Translations under genes and position numbers: made by a program
Part shown: piece by piece, positions 7,471 to 16,515 of the stretch
Numbering within the stretch: position 1 is the stretch's first letter
Layout: each line of letters begins with the position of its first letter
NCBI RefSeq assembly: GCF_024343615.1
Contig: NZ_RJUB01000162.1
Span: 1 to 64,000 of the forward strand
Length of the DNA: 64,000 nt
Source: Ferruginibacter sp. HRS2-29
GTDB taxonomy: Bacteria; Bacteroidota; Bacteroidia; Chitinophagales; Chitinophagaceae
Direction of reading: 5' to 3'
Notes under the pieces: model-generated
Told to the model about the DNA's origin: nothing
Seen by the model: only the letters and a program-made list of their open reading frames with translations
Database searches by the model: none

Positions 7471-8556
7471 ATGAATTATCCTTCTAAATTCCTGGCAGCC
7501 GTATGCTCGCTGGTGATCTTGTTTTCTGCCTGCAAGGGCAAATCGAAAAAATCGGATAAGCCGAAAGAAAATCCTCCTACTGTAGTCGACGTCATGATAG
7601 CCCAACCTCAGCCCATCAGTAATGTAGTGGAAGCCAATGGTACCGTGCTGGCTGGAGAATACGTAGAACTTCGGCCTGAAGTAAGCGGCCGCCTCACCTA
7701 TCTCAACATTCCGGAAGGTAAGCCTGTGGCAAAAGGGCAGGTTCTGGCAAAGATCAACGATGCCGATCTGCGTGCACAGATCGGCAAAAGCAGGGTGCAA
7801 CTCGACCTCGCCATTAAAACTGTAGAACGTTATAAAAAACTGGTGGACGTAGGCGGGATCAATCAGAGTGATTACGACCTGGCAGTGAATTCCGTGAACG
7901 GTTACCGGGCGGATATTGCCTACACTGAATCGCTGATCGCTAAAACGGTGATAAGGGCGCCTTTTTCAGGTATCGCCGGTTTAAGGCAGGTGAGCCCGGG
8001 CGCTTATGTATCGGCTGCCACCATCCTGGCTACCATCCAGCAACTCAGCCAGGTAAAGATCGATTTCACTTTGCCGGAAGCTTATGGCAATATCATCAGG
8101 ATCGGTTCAGATATCGACGTTTACCTGAATACTGATACCGCTACGGATAAAGTAAAAGCAACCATCATAGCGATGGAGCCGGGTGCCAATACGGATACCC
8201 GCAACCTGAAAGTAAGGGCAATGCTGGACAAAGGTACAGTAAGCCCGGGGGCTTTCGTAAAAGTGAAGATCGATGCCGGAAAGAACAGGAATTCCATAGT
8301 TGTGCCTACCAATGCTATCATTCCGGATGACAAAAGCAACCAGGTGATCGTAGTGAAAAACGGGATCGCCAATTTCGTAAATGTACAGACCGGCAATCGC
8401 GAAGCGAATACGGTAGAGATCATTTCGGGACTGAACCAGGGAGATTCCATTGTGGTGACCGGTGTATTGTTTGCCCGTCCGAAAAGTAAATTAAAAGTAC
8501 GTGGGGTGAAAAAGATCAATGAGCTGCAGCCGGCAGATTCCTCGAAAGCACAATAA
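7471..8556 (+). CDS. RND efflux periplasmic adaptor (membrane fusion protein), lipoprotein
   Basis: 361 residues. A lipobox LVILFSAC with Cys21 predicts a lipid-anchored protein. Barrel-sandwich halves (VSGRLTYLNIPEGKPVAKGQ and VIRAPFSGIAGLRQVSPGAY) flank a short helical hairpin, then beta-barrel and membrane-proximal domains (NAIIPDD, GLNQGDSIVVTG). It links the inner-membrane pump to the outer-membrane channel encoded by the next two genes. A GGATAAT palindrome of about 110 nt separates it from the pump gene. Confidence 0.92.
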   Translation: MNYPSKFLAAVCSLVILFSACKGKSKKSDKPKENPPTVVDVMIAQPQPISNVVEANGTVLAGEYVELRPEVSGRLTYLNIPEGKPVAKGQVLAKINDADLRAQIGKSRVQLDLAIKTVERYKKLVDVGGINQSDYDLAVNSVNGYRADIAYTESLIAKTVIRAPFSGIAGLRQVSPGAYVSAATILATIQQLSQVKIDFTLPEAYGNIIRIGSDIDVYLNTDTATDKVKATIIAMEPGANTDTRNLKVRAMLDKGTVSPGAFVKVKIDAGKNRNSIVVPTNAIIPDDKSNQVIVVKNGIANFVNVQTGNREANTVEIISGLNQGDSIVVTGVLFARPKSKLKVRGVKKINELQPADSSKAQ

Positions 8557-8559
8557 GTA

Positions 8560-8672
8560 AATGGATAACGGAATAATGGATAATGGATAATTTTCCCGAG
8601 AGAAAAACCTTTCAATATTTGTACTGCGTTCCGGCTGAAAACATTATCCATTATCCATTATAAAATTATCAA
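8560..8672. repeat. Palindrome of GGATAATGGATAAT repeats inside the efflux operon
   Basis: The left arm starts right after the adaptor stop codon (ATGGATAACGGAATAATGG, ATAATGGATAATT); the right arm (8641-8672) reads ATTATCCATTATCCATTAT. It lies between two genes that should be co-expressed, so it either reads through or gives stepwise expression. Confidence 0.85.
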
Positions 8673-8692
8673 TTTAAAAACCTACGGTTTTT

Positions 8693-11600
8693 ATGAATAT
8701 ATCAGAATTATCACTAAGAAGGCCTGTAGGTGCAGCAGTACTCAACCTGATGATCATCCTGTTCGGTATTGTCGGGTTTACTTTCCTGGCCATCCGCGAT
8801 TACCCTGCTATCGATCCGGCGGTGATCAGCATCAGCACTTCTTATACAGGTGCCAATCCTGATATCATCGAGAGCCAGATCACGGAGCCGCTGGAAAAAC
8901 AGATCAATGGTATCCCGGGGATTAAAACCATCACTTCCTCCAGTTCGCTGGGTAGCAGCAATATTTCCGTGGAGTTTGAGCTGGGCGTGGACCTGGAAGC
9001 CGCGGCAAGTGATGTGCGTGACAAAGTAGGCCAGGCCAGCCGCAGCCTTCCGCAGGATATCGATGCGCCACCGGTGGTGACAAAAGCTGATGCCAACAGT
9101 GATTTCATCCTGATACTGGCCGTGCAAAGCCGCACCAAAGGCTTGCTCGAACTGAGTGATTATGCAGAAAACGTGCTGCAGCAACAGTTTCAGACGATCA
9201 ATGAAGTGAGTTCGGTAAATATATTCGGGCAAAAAAGATACGCGATGCGCCTCTGGCTCAACCCGGATAAGATGGATGGTTTCGGCGTTTCATTTACCGA
9301 TATCCGTACAGCACTCAATACCGAAAATATCGATCTGCCGCCCGGCAAAATTTATGGTAACAACACCGAGCTCACCATCAAAACAGTCGGCAGGCTAACA
9401 TCCGAAAAAGAATTCCAGGATCTCATCATCCGCGAAGACAGTGCAGGAATAGTGCGATTGAAGGATGTGGCAAGAGTGGAAATAGGCCCTGAAACGCTGG
9501 AACAAAGCTGGAAATACAATGGTGTTAACGCGGTAGGGTTGGTGATCATTCCGCAACCCGGCGCCAACAATATCCAGATAGCCGATGATTTCAACAAAAA
9601 ACTGGAGCAGATAAAAAAGAACAATAAGTCGGATATCGAAATGAATATCCTGCTCGACAATACCAGGAATATACGGAAGTCCATCAGCGAAGTGGAGGAA
9701 ACGCTGTTCATCTCTTTCGGGTTTGTAGTACTCGTGATCTTCTTCTTCTTCCGCGACTGGCTTATCGCCATTCGTCCGTTGATCGATATCCCGATCTCGC
9801 TGGTAGCCACTTTCTTCATCATGTACATTTCCGGGTTCTCGGTAAATATATTGACGCTGCTCGGTATCGTACTGGCCACGGGACTTGTGGTGGATGATGG
9901 TATTGTGGTCACGGAGAATATCTTCCGGAAAGTGGAAGAGGGGTTACCGATCAAACAGGCGGCGCTGGAAGGAAGCAAGGAAATTTTCTTCGCGGTTATT
10001 TCCACTTCCATCACACTGGCGATCGTGTTCCTGCCCGTGATCTTCCTCGAAGGTTTCATCGGGCGGCTTTTCCGCGAATTTGGTGTTACGCTGGCCGCAG
10101 CAGTATTGATCTCGGCATTGGTATCACTAACGATCACGCCTGTACTGAATGTGGTGCTCAGCCGCAAAAAACCAGGCCATGGAAAATTCTACATGAAGAC
10201 GGAACCGTTTTTTCAGGGAATGGAAAACGGGTACAAACGCTGGCTCACGGGTTTTCTCAAAGTGCGTTGGATCGCATTGCTGGTCATAGTGGTTTGTGGT
10301 GGAATGATCTGGCTTATCGGGGGAAGCCTTCAGAGTGAGATCGCGCCGCTGGAAGACAGGAGCAGCATACGTTTTACCGTTACTGCACCTGAAGGAACGA
10401 GTTACAGTAAAATGCAAAGGACGGCGGATGATATCAGCAATTACCTGTATGATTCAGTTCCGGAGAGGGATTTCGTTTTTGCCCGTACGCCGGCAGGTGC
10501 CATCAATAGTACGCAACCCAGGTTGGCGCTCGTTGATCCGGGAGACCGCGATCGTTCGCAGAATGATATAGCAAATGACCTGAACAGGAAAATGGCGCGG
10601 TTCAATGATGCAAAAATATTTGCCATCCAGGAACAGACGATCGCCGTGGGCGCCGGTTCCAGGGGGAGTTTGCCGGTGCAGTTCGTTCTGCAAAACCAGG
10701 ACCTGGAAAAAATGAAGGAAGATATTCCTAGGTTTTTGGATGAAGCCAGAAAGGATAAGACATTCTCTAACGTGGATGTGAACCTTAAATTCAACAAGCC
10801 TGAAATTGAACTGACTGTCGACCGGATGAAAGTGAAAGATCTCGGTCTTTCTTCGCAGGACGTGGTATCGGCCATTCAATCCGCTTTCAGCGGAGGAAGG
10901 CTGGCATACTTCTTAAAAGATGGCCGGCAATATTCGGTGATCGCTCAGGTAGAACGAAGCGACCGGGATAAACCCGATGATATTTCACGCCTGTATGTAC
11001 GCAACAACAAAGGCCAGAGCATACCATTGAGTGCCGTAATAAAACTGGAAGAAAGCAGCAGCCCGCCTTCGTTGTATCACTTTAACCGGTATAAAGCGGC
11101 TACTATTTCCGCATCACTTTCCGAAGGACATACAGTGGGAGATGGTATCAAAGCGATGGAAGCCATCAGGTCAAAGATCCTCGATGAGTCTTACCTGACG
11201 GCCCTTTCGGGGCCTTCGAGGGATTATTCGGAGAGTTCCTCAAATATCCTGTTCGCTTTTTTACTGGCATTGGTATTGATCTATCTTGTATTGGCTGCGC
11301 AATTTGAAAGTTTCGTAGATCCACTCATCATCATGATCACGGTGCCGCTGGCATTGGCGGGTGCATTGTTAAGCCTTTCGATATTTGGCCAGACATTGAA
11401 TATATTTTCCGAGATAGGCATGATCATGCTTATAGGACTTGTAACAAAGAACGGTATCCTTATCGTAGAATTCGCGAATCAGAAGAGAGAAGAGGGCCAT
11501 ACAAAATATGAAGCCATTCTGATCGCTTCGCAACAAAGGTTGCGCCCGATCCTGATGACCAGCCTTGCTACTTCGTTTGGTGCATTGCCTATTGCATTGA

Positions 11601-11902
11601 GCCTTGGCGCTGCCTCTACGAGCCGTGTACCATTAGGGATAGTGGTAGTAGGGGGTATCATTTTCTCTTTGATACTTACGTTGTTTGTGATACCTGCCAT
11701 GTACACTTTCCTTTCCAGGAGCAAGCAGCATCAGCATAAGGAAGTGGATGAATTTACTGGTAAAAAGATCGTTTCTGAAAAACATGAGACAATACAGCCG
11801 GAAGTTGTGGATGAAAACACGACACTATCAGATACGGATGATCAGAAAAAAAATACAGACGATAACGGAGCATTTTCAAAAGAGGATGTGCCCGGAAAAT
11901 AA
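8693..11902 (+). CDS. RND (HAE1-type) multidrug efflux pump, inner-membrane subunit
   Basis: 1069 residues. It exports hydrophobic or amphiphilic compounds using the proton gradient. The first membrane helix starts near residue 12; the proton-relay pair Asp401-Asp402 lies in TGLVVDDGIVVTENIF, and a Lys in GLVTKNGILIVEFANQ corresponds to the relay lysine of AcrB. The duplicated 6-helix plus large periplasmic-loop layout is complete. The last 60 or so residues form an acidic, low-complexity cytoplasmic tail that most AcrB proteins lack. Middle gene of adaptor-pump-channel. Confidence 0.95.
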   Translation: MNISELSLRRPVGAAVLNLMIILFGIVGFTFLAIRDYPAIDPAVISISTSYTGANPDIIESQITEPLEKQINGIPGIKTITSSSSLGSSNISVEFELGVDLEAAASDVRDKVGQASRSLPQDIDAPPVVTKADANSDFILILAVQSRTKGLLELSDYAENVLQQQFQTINEVSSVNIFGQKRYAMRLWLNPDKMDGFGVSFTDIRTALNTENIDLPPGKIYGNNTELTIKTVGRLTSEKEFQDLIIREDSAGIVRLKDVARVEIGPETLEQSWKYNGVNAVGLVIIPQPGANNIQIADDFNKKLEQIKKNNKSDIEMNILLDNTRNIRKSISEVEETLFISFGFVVLVIFFFFRDWLIAIRPLIDIPISLVATFFIMYISGFSVNILTLLGIVLATGLVVDDGIVVTENIFRKVEEGLPIKQAALEGSKEIFFAVISTSITLAIVFLPVIFLEGFIGRLFREFGVTLAAAVLISALVSLTITPVLNVVLSRKKPGHGKFYMKTEPFFQGMENGYKRWLTGFLKVRWIALLVIVVCGGMIWLIGGSLQSEIAPLEDRSSIRFTVTAPEGTSYSKMQRTADDISNYLYDSVPERDFVFARTPAGAINSTQPRLALVDPGDRDRSQNDIANDLNRKMARFNDAKIFAIQEQTIAVGAGSRGSLPVQFVLQNQDLEKMKEDIPRFLDEARKDKTFSNVDVNLKFNKPEIELTVDRMKVKDLGLSSQDVVSAIQSAFSGGRLAYFLKDGRQYSVIAQVERSDRDKPDDISRLYVRNNKGQSIPLSAVIKLEESSSPPSLYHFNRYKAATISASLSEGHTVGDGIKAMEAIRSKILDESYLTALSGPSRDYSESSSNILFAFLLALVLIYLVLAAQFESFVDPLIIMITVPLALAGALLSLSIFGQTLNIFSEIGMIMLIGLVTKNGILIVEFANQKREEGHTKYEAILIASQQRLRPILMTSLATSFGALPIALSLGAASTSRVPLGIVVVGGIIFSLILTLFVIPAMYTFLSRSKQHQHKEVDEFTGKKIVSEKHETIQPEVVDENTTLSDTDDQKKNTDDNGAFSKEDVPGK

Positions 11903-11911
11903 AAACAAGGA

Positions 11912-13210
11912 ATGAAAAAGAAATTTTTTCTAATAAATAGTTTTATTGTTTTCGCCTTTGGTGCAAACGCCCAATCCCTGCAATTGCAGGATGCGGTTAA
12001 CATTGCGCTCAAAAACAGCCTGGATATTCAACTGGCAAAAAACAGGATAGAAGCGGACAGTATCCTTAACCACATCGGTGTTGCCGGTGGCTTGCCCCTG
12101 GTTACCGGTACATTGAGCGATAATGAATCGATCACCAGTGTAAACCAGAAACTCAATACTGGTGCGGAGATCAGGCGTAACAATGCAGCGACCAATAATT
12201 TTGGTGCAGGCGTTACCGGTAGTATTCTTTTGTATAATGGAGGAAGGGTAGTAGCTACCAAAAAACGCCTCGGTGAATTACAATTGCAAAGTAAGGAACT
12301 GCTCAATTCACAGGTGCAGAACATACTGGCAGATGTGATGCTTGGTTATTATGATGTAGTACGCCAGCAGAATTATATAAAAACGATCGAGCAGTCGATC
12401 GAAGCATCCAACAAACAGCTCGACATTGTGAAGATCCGTCGCGAAGTAGGCCTGGCTAACAATGCGGATCTTTTCCAGGCGCAGATCGACCTGAATGTAT
12501 TACAGCAATCAAAGCTTGCACAGCAATTGGTGATCGATCAGGCGAAAGCCGAATTACTTCGGCAGCTTACATTGAAAGCGGATTCAGCCATCACCATAAA
12601 TGATACAATTCTTGTAGATAAAGGCGTGCAGCTGGAAAATATCATGAACAGCCTTACCAAAAATGCGGATATCAAGGCGGCGGAAAACCAGATCAGGATC
12701 AATGAACTGATCGTAAAAGAAACTGCGGCACTGCGTTACCCTTCTGTGAGGGCTACTACGGGCTATAATTTCAGCCGGAACCAGGCAGCAGCCGGTAACC
12801 TTTTGCTCAATCAGAATTTTGGCCCTACCGTCGGTATAAGTGTGGCGATACCTATTTACAATGGCTCTGCATTCCGCCGTCAGCAAGAGGTTGCGAAGAT
12901 CGATGTACGTAATGCAGGTATACAGAAAGATATATTGCTCAGGGATTACAATGCCGAAGTGGTGAAACAATTTCATGCTTACAGCAACACTTTGAGCCAA
13001 CTGGATACTGCCGTGCAGAATTATCAGTTATCAGAAAAATTGCTCGACCTGGCGCTCCTGCGATTTGAATACAAACAAGCAACTATCGTAGAAGTAAAAA
13101 ATGCCCAACAGAGTTTCGTAGAATCAGGCTACCGGTTGGTAAACCTGAATTTTGCGGCTAAGTCTTCCGAAATACAATTGAAGAGACTGGCAAATACACT
13201 TACTTTTTGA
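11912..13210 (+). CDS. TolC-like outer-membrane efflux channel
   Basis: 432 residues with a signal peptide ending at GANAQS. Two outer-membrane-efflux-protein repeats are visible, each starting with a LQDAVNIALKNSLDIQLAKN-type helix and rich in long amphipathic helices; the second repeat begins near ENIMNSLTKNADIKAAENQ. The start lies 9 nt after the pump stop codon, so the two are translationally close. Completes the tripartite pump. The stop codon is followed within 15 nt by a cloverleaf element. Confidence 0.93.
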   Translation: MKKKFFLINSFIVFAFGANAQSLQLQDAVNIALKNSLDIQLAKNRIEADSILNHIGVAGGLPLVTGTLSDNESITSVNQKLNTGAEIRRNNAATNNFGAGVTGSILLYNGGRVVATKKRLGELQLQSKELLNSQVQNILADVMLGYYDVVRQQNYIKTIEQSIEASNKQLDIVKIRREVGLANNADLFQAQIDLNVLQQSKLAQQLVIDQAKAELLRQLTLKADSAITINDTILVDKGVQLENIMNSLTKNADIKAAENQIRINELIVKETAALRYPSVRATTGYNFSRNQAAAGNLLLNQNFGPTVGISVAIPIYNGSAFRRQQEVAKIDVRNAGIQKDILLRDYNAEVVKQFHAYSNTLSQLDTAVQNYQLSEKLLDLALLRFEYKQATIVEVKNAQQSFVESGYRLVNLNFAAKSSEIQLKRLANTLTF

Positions 13211-13223
13211 TCTAAGCCAAAGG

Positions 13224-13390
13224 GGATCGCAGATTTCAAAGGGATGGAGGGGATTGCACAGATTATTTTTACTCCGTAAAAACAGAAATGCAGTTTGTAA
13301 GATTTTTACTAATCTTACAAACTGCATTTTCGTTTTGCGCCAGCAAAACAATCTGTGCAATCCCCTTCATCCCTTTGAAATCTGCGATCC
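13224..13390. repeat. Cloverleaf-type composite palindrome (complete copy)
   Basis: The outer arms 13224-13264 and 13350-13390 are a 41-bp inverted repeat with one mismatch (GGATCGCAGATTTCAAAGGG...). The left side hairpin is TTTTTAC-TCC-GTAAAAA (13266-13282); the apical stem is a perfect 19 bp with a 6-nt loop (13286-13304 / 13311-13329); the right side hairpin is GTTTTGC-GCCA-GCAAAAC (13332-13349). Compared with the 6590 copy, the GCAAAA-type hairpin is now on the right and the GTAAAA-type on the left. Confidence 0.92.
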
Positions 13391-13412
13391 TTGCTCGCTT
13401 CAATCTCCGCTC

Positions 13413-13438
13413 AAATTCTTAATTCTTAATTCTTAATT
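13413..13438. repeat. Heptamer run (AATTCTT)n overlapping the purK stop codon
   Basis: Three and a half copies of AATTCTT follow the TCGCTTCAATCTCCGCTC flank also seen in the element at position 1. The TAA stop of purK (complement of 13433-13435) is read from this run. Confidence 0.85.
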
Positions 13439-14557
13439 GGATATTACCTTAATTACGTGCTTAATCTGATTCGCTTTATGCAGCAATTCCTGCTTCTCGC
13501 TGCTCAGGATCGTAATATGCCCCATCTTTCTTCCGGGCTTTGTTTGCGTTTTGCCATAAATATGAACAAACACATTATCCATTGCCAGCACTTTATCAAG
13601 ACCATCGTACACAGCCGGCCCCGAATGTCCGGGTTCGCCGATCAGGTTTACGATGGCTGCAGGAAGTATATGATCCGTATTTCCCAATGGATAGCCCAGC
13701 ATGATGCGCCACAGCATATCGAACTGGCTGCTGTAGTTGGCTTCGATAGTATGGTGGCCGCTGTTGTGCACCCGTGGCGCAGTTTCGTTTACCCATACGT
13801 TATCATCGATATCGGCAAATAATTCTATCGCGAATATACCCGGACTTTTCAATTGTTTAACCACTTTCAACGCGATGGCTTCGGCTTTCCAGAAAACTTT
13901 CTCCGGCAATTCAGCCGGGCTGATCTGGTAGTTGAGGAGGTTGAGGCGCTGGTCAAACACCATGTCGACCGGCGGATAAATGGCGGTCTCACCGTCTTGC
14001 GATATCGCAATGATCACCGCAATTTCCTTTTTGATATGCACCAGTTTTTCAAGCACCGAGGGGGCATCAAAACCTGAAGGGATATCTTCCGTTTTTTTCA
14101 ACAACTGAACACCTTTGCCATCATATCCGCCAAGGGCGAGTTTATGTGCCGCCGGTAAAAAATCTCCATGACCCTGTAATTCCGAAAGGTTATTCGTGAT
14201 CACAAAATCGCTGGTGGGGATCTCGTTTTCTTTGTAAAACTGTTTCTGTAAAATTTTATTCCTGATGATCCTTAACGCCGAAGGCTTCGGTAAAACTTTC
14301 ACGCCTTCTGACTCCAGTTTTTCCAACGCTTCAAGGTTCACGCTTTCAATCTCTATAGTAAGTACATCCAGGCCTTTGCCAAAATTATAAACATCATCAA
14401 AATTGGTGATATCACCTTTGGTAAAATGCCCGCAAAGATGCGCCGCCGGGCACTCTGCATCGTTTTCCAATACATAAGTTTCAACAGGATAATTGGCAGC
14501 TGCCTGCAACAACATCCTTCCCAATTGCCCCCCCCCTAATATGCCCGCTTTTTTCAT
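13433..14557 (-). CDS. purK: N5-carboxyaminoimidazole ribonucleotide synthase
   Basis: 374 residues. An ATP-grasp enzyme that carboxylates AIR with ATP and bicarbonate; its product is the substrate of PurE encoded at 6769. Visible are the N-terminal GILGGGQLGRMLLQAA, the ATP-grasp glycine loop LGGYDGKGVQLL, FAIELFADIDDNVWVNETAPRVHNSGHHTIEA (cut: ELFADIDDNVWVNETAPR, HNSGHHTIEA), and the C-terminal domain with GRKMGHITIL. Monocistronic on the minus strand. The C-terminal end IKVISN and stop lie against a heptamer run. Confidence 0.96.
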   Translation of the reverse strand: MKKAGILGGGQLGRMLLQAAANYPVETYVLENDAECPAAHLCGHFTKGDITNFDDVYNFGKGLDVLTIEIESVNLEALEKLESEGVKVLPKPSALRIIRNKILQKQFYKENEIPTSDFVITNNLSELQGHGDFLPAAHKLALGGYDGKGVQLLKKTEDIPSGFDAPSVLEKLVHIKKEIAVIIAISQDGETAIYPPVDMVFDQRLNLLNYQISPAELPEKVFWKAEAIALKVVKQLKSPGIFAIELFADIDDNVWVNETAPRVHNSGHHTIEANYSSQFDMLWRIMLGYPLGNTDHILPAAIVNLIGEPGHSGPAVYDGLDKVLAMDNVFVHIYGKTQTKPGRKMGHITILSSEKQELLHKANQIKHVIKVISN

Positions 14558-14611
14558 TTGGCAAATATAAGAGAGGAAGAATAATTAAAATTAAGAATTA
14601 GAATTTATCAT

Positions 14612-14642
14612 AAAAAAGCCGGTCATCCTGCGATAACCGGCT
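14612..14642 (-). terminator. Rho-independent terminator of the type IX secreted protein gene
   Basis: On the minus strand AGCCGGTTATC...GATGACCGGCT forms a GC-rich stem followed by TTTTTT. It begins about 20 nt after the stop codon. Confidence 0.8.
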
Positions 14643-14660
14643 GAAGTAAGCGGGAATATT

Positions 14661-16232
14661 TTATTTCTTCACAAACGGAATTGTAAACTTTTCTCCGGTT
14701 TCGTTTTGCGCTACAAAAAAATATGTTCCCGGGATCAAGCTTTTTATATCAAGAGTGCTAAGGCTCGTACCCCTGTTTATCTGTGCTGTGTTTATCAGCA
14801 TTTCTTTACCGGTGGCATTGAATATCCTGATGGTATAACGACCATTGTTAGCAATGTTGCTCCAGCGTGCTGTCAGCGTTTGGGTGACCTGCATGCTATT
14901 GAGCAGCACAACACGTGATAATTCGCTGCAGGTAGTGTTTTTTTGCAGAATTTGTGAATAGGTGATTCTTCCATCATTATCTACTGCTTTTACTCTTGCG
15001 GTCACTAAGTTCCCGTCTACAGGAATAGACAAAGAATAAGTGTATCCATTTACGGCATTGATCGCTGGCAGGTTGCCGGCATTTACAAATACACCTTCTG
15101 CATTTCTTACTTCAAGCTCATAACGGTTTACATTGATTTCCTGGGCAATCACCCATTCGTAAGTGATCTCGCAGCGGTTTTCATTTGCCCTGAAAGACTG
15201 GAAAGTTACTGGAGTCGGACCCGCCGATATACCACCACATGTTGCCAGGTCGCCTCTCAAAGGTGACGGCACAGAAGCTGGATTCAATAATGTAATACCA
15301 CCCGTATAAACACCGGTTGCTGGTGAAACTGCTTTATAAGTGGCACCACCGGTAAACAATACCAGGAGATCACCTGTGAATGCTATGGCTACGCCTGCAA
15401 CTTCATTACTGGCATTTGCAAAACCCAACACTTGTGAAGGATAACAGGTAACCGTACCTGTAACCGGATCGGCGCTTAACAATTGTCCTTTGAAAATGCC
15501 CGAATTAGCGGGGTACTCAAAAGTCACATATGTATATAATTTATTGTCGGTCACGTTAAAAGCCAGATCCCTGAGACCGGTATTTTGCGCACTTTCCGGC
15601 GATACTGCCTGCTGAAGTGTATTCAGGTATTCACCGCAGGCGGCATTGCCAAAATTCAGTTTGGTATAAGTCGGCGAAATGGTACCTGTTCCGGCGGGTA
15701 GCGCTGTTGGGTTGATCTTTCCGATGTAAAATTCAAATGGGTTCAACGAAGGTGGATTTATATTAATAAATGCTGATAAGCCGGAGAAATAATAATTCCC
15801 GCTGTTGTCAAAAGTGCCAGCCGCCGGATTCACAAAAGAAAGTAAAGGAAAATTTACGCCGGGTGATGCCAGAACGCCTACCTGCTGTATTGCATAATTA
15901 CTTCCCATCCTGTAGAAACGTGGTAACAATCCCGGGTTGATACCGTAGAGAAAACCGTCGGCAGCATTAAGGCCTACAGCATTCATGTCAAAATTAAGCG
16001 CCTGAAACTGGGGATTTTTCAAAGGGCCGCCTGGTATCAAAGTGCCGGCGCCGGTTACCGGACTTATGTTGTAAAAACTAACGGGTTCGTTTTGATAATT
16101 ATTATTACCTGTCCTGGTTACAGCAATTGCACGCGCAGGGCAGCCGGTGAAGGGGGTTAAAGACTGTGAGTATGCGTTGGTGGCAGATAATGTTACCATA
16201 AAAGCAACGGCCAAATGTCTAGATAATCTCAT
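14661..16232 (-). CDS. Secreted protein with type IX secretion C-terminal sorting domain
   Basis: 523 residues from the ATG at 16232, chosen because it opens a signal peptide (MRLSRHLAVAFMVTLS, cleavage after AYSQ); the longer frame is unsupported. The middle (about 20-350) reads like a beta-propeller or SMP-type repeat region (NAADGFLYGIN, FDNSGNYYFSG, VTDNKLYTYV, GDLLVLFTGG). A fibronectin-like segment follows (about 355-440), then a type A sorting domain of about 75 residues ending TYFFVAQNETGEKFTIPFVK. Such proteins are exported through the Por/Gld system and attached to the cell surface or released. No catalytic motif seen; function unknown. Confidence 0.75.
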   Translation of the reverse strand: MRLSRHLAVAFMVTLSATNAYSQSLTPFTGCPARAIAVTRTGNNNYQNEPVSFYNISPVTGAGTLIPGGPLKNPQFQALNFDMNAVGLNAADGFLYGINPGLLPRFYRMGSNYAIQQVGVLASPGVNFPLLSFVNPAAGTFDNSGNYYFSGLSAFININPPSLNPFEFYIGKINPTALPAGTGTISPTYTKLNFGNAACGEYLNTLQQAVSPESAQNTGLRDLAFNVTDNKLYTYVTFEYPANSGIFKGQLLSADPVTGTVTCYPSQVLGFANASNEVAGVAIAFTGDLLVLFTGGATYKAVSPATGVYTGGITLLNPASVPSPLRGDLATCGGISAGPTPVTFQSFRANENRCEITYEWVIAQEINVNRYELEVRNAEGVFVNAGNLPAINAVNGYTYSLSIPVDGNLVTARVKAVDNDGRITYSQILQKNTTCSELSRVVLLNSMQVTQTLTARWSNIANNGRYTIRIFNATGKEMLINTAQINRGTSLSTLDIKSLIPGTYFFVAQNETGEKFTIPFVKK

Positions 16233-16246
16233 GTGTAGTAATTTTA

Positions 16247-16281
16247 AATAAAAAAATAACCATGCCGTTAGGGGGCATGGT
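16247..16281 (-). promoter_or_regulatory. Terminator-like hairpin in the 5' leader of the type IX secreted protein gene
   Basis: On the minus strand ACCATGCC-CCCTAAC-GGCATGGT (8-bp stem) is followed by a T-rich stretch (TATTTTTTTATTT), all within 50 nt upstream of the start codon at 16232. It could attenuate transcription, or be a terminator for something transcribed from the divergent region; no gene on that strand ends here. Confidence 0.45.
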
Positions 16282-16515
16282 CTTAAATAGTTTGGAAGTA
16301 CAATCATAGGTTGCACATGTCATGCCAAACACAGGGTAAAAGTCTTGTCAGGGCTTAATTAAGTGGATAATGTGCAAAACATTTCGAAAGTGAAGTTCAA
16401 CCGTTTTTCCTCACCCTGATTTTAACGGAAATTGTGTGTGTTAGAAATTAAACTAATTATTTAGTTATAAAACGAATAGTTTAGTTTAGGTTTGTGTTTT
16501 ATTAAATGATCAAGC

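Noticed and set aside
13224-13390. tRNA or tRNA-like gene
   Set aside because: The four-way shape is there, but arm lengths, D/T-loop bases and CCA-type acceptor features are absent, and the arms are far too long.
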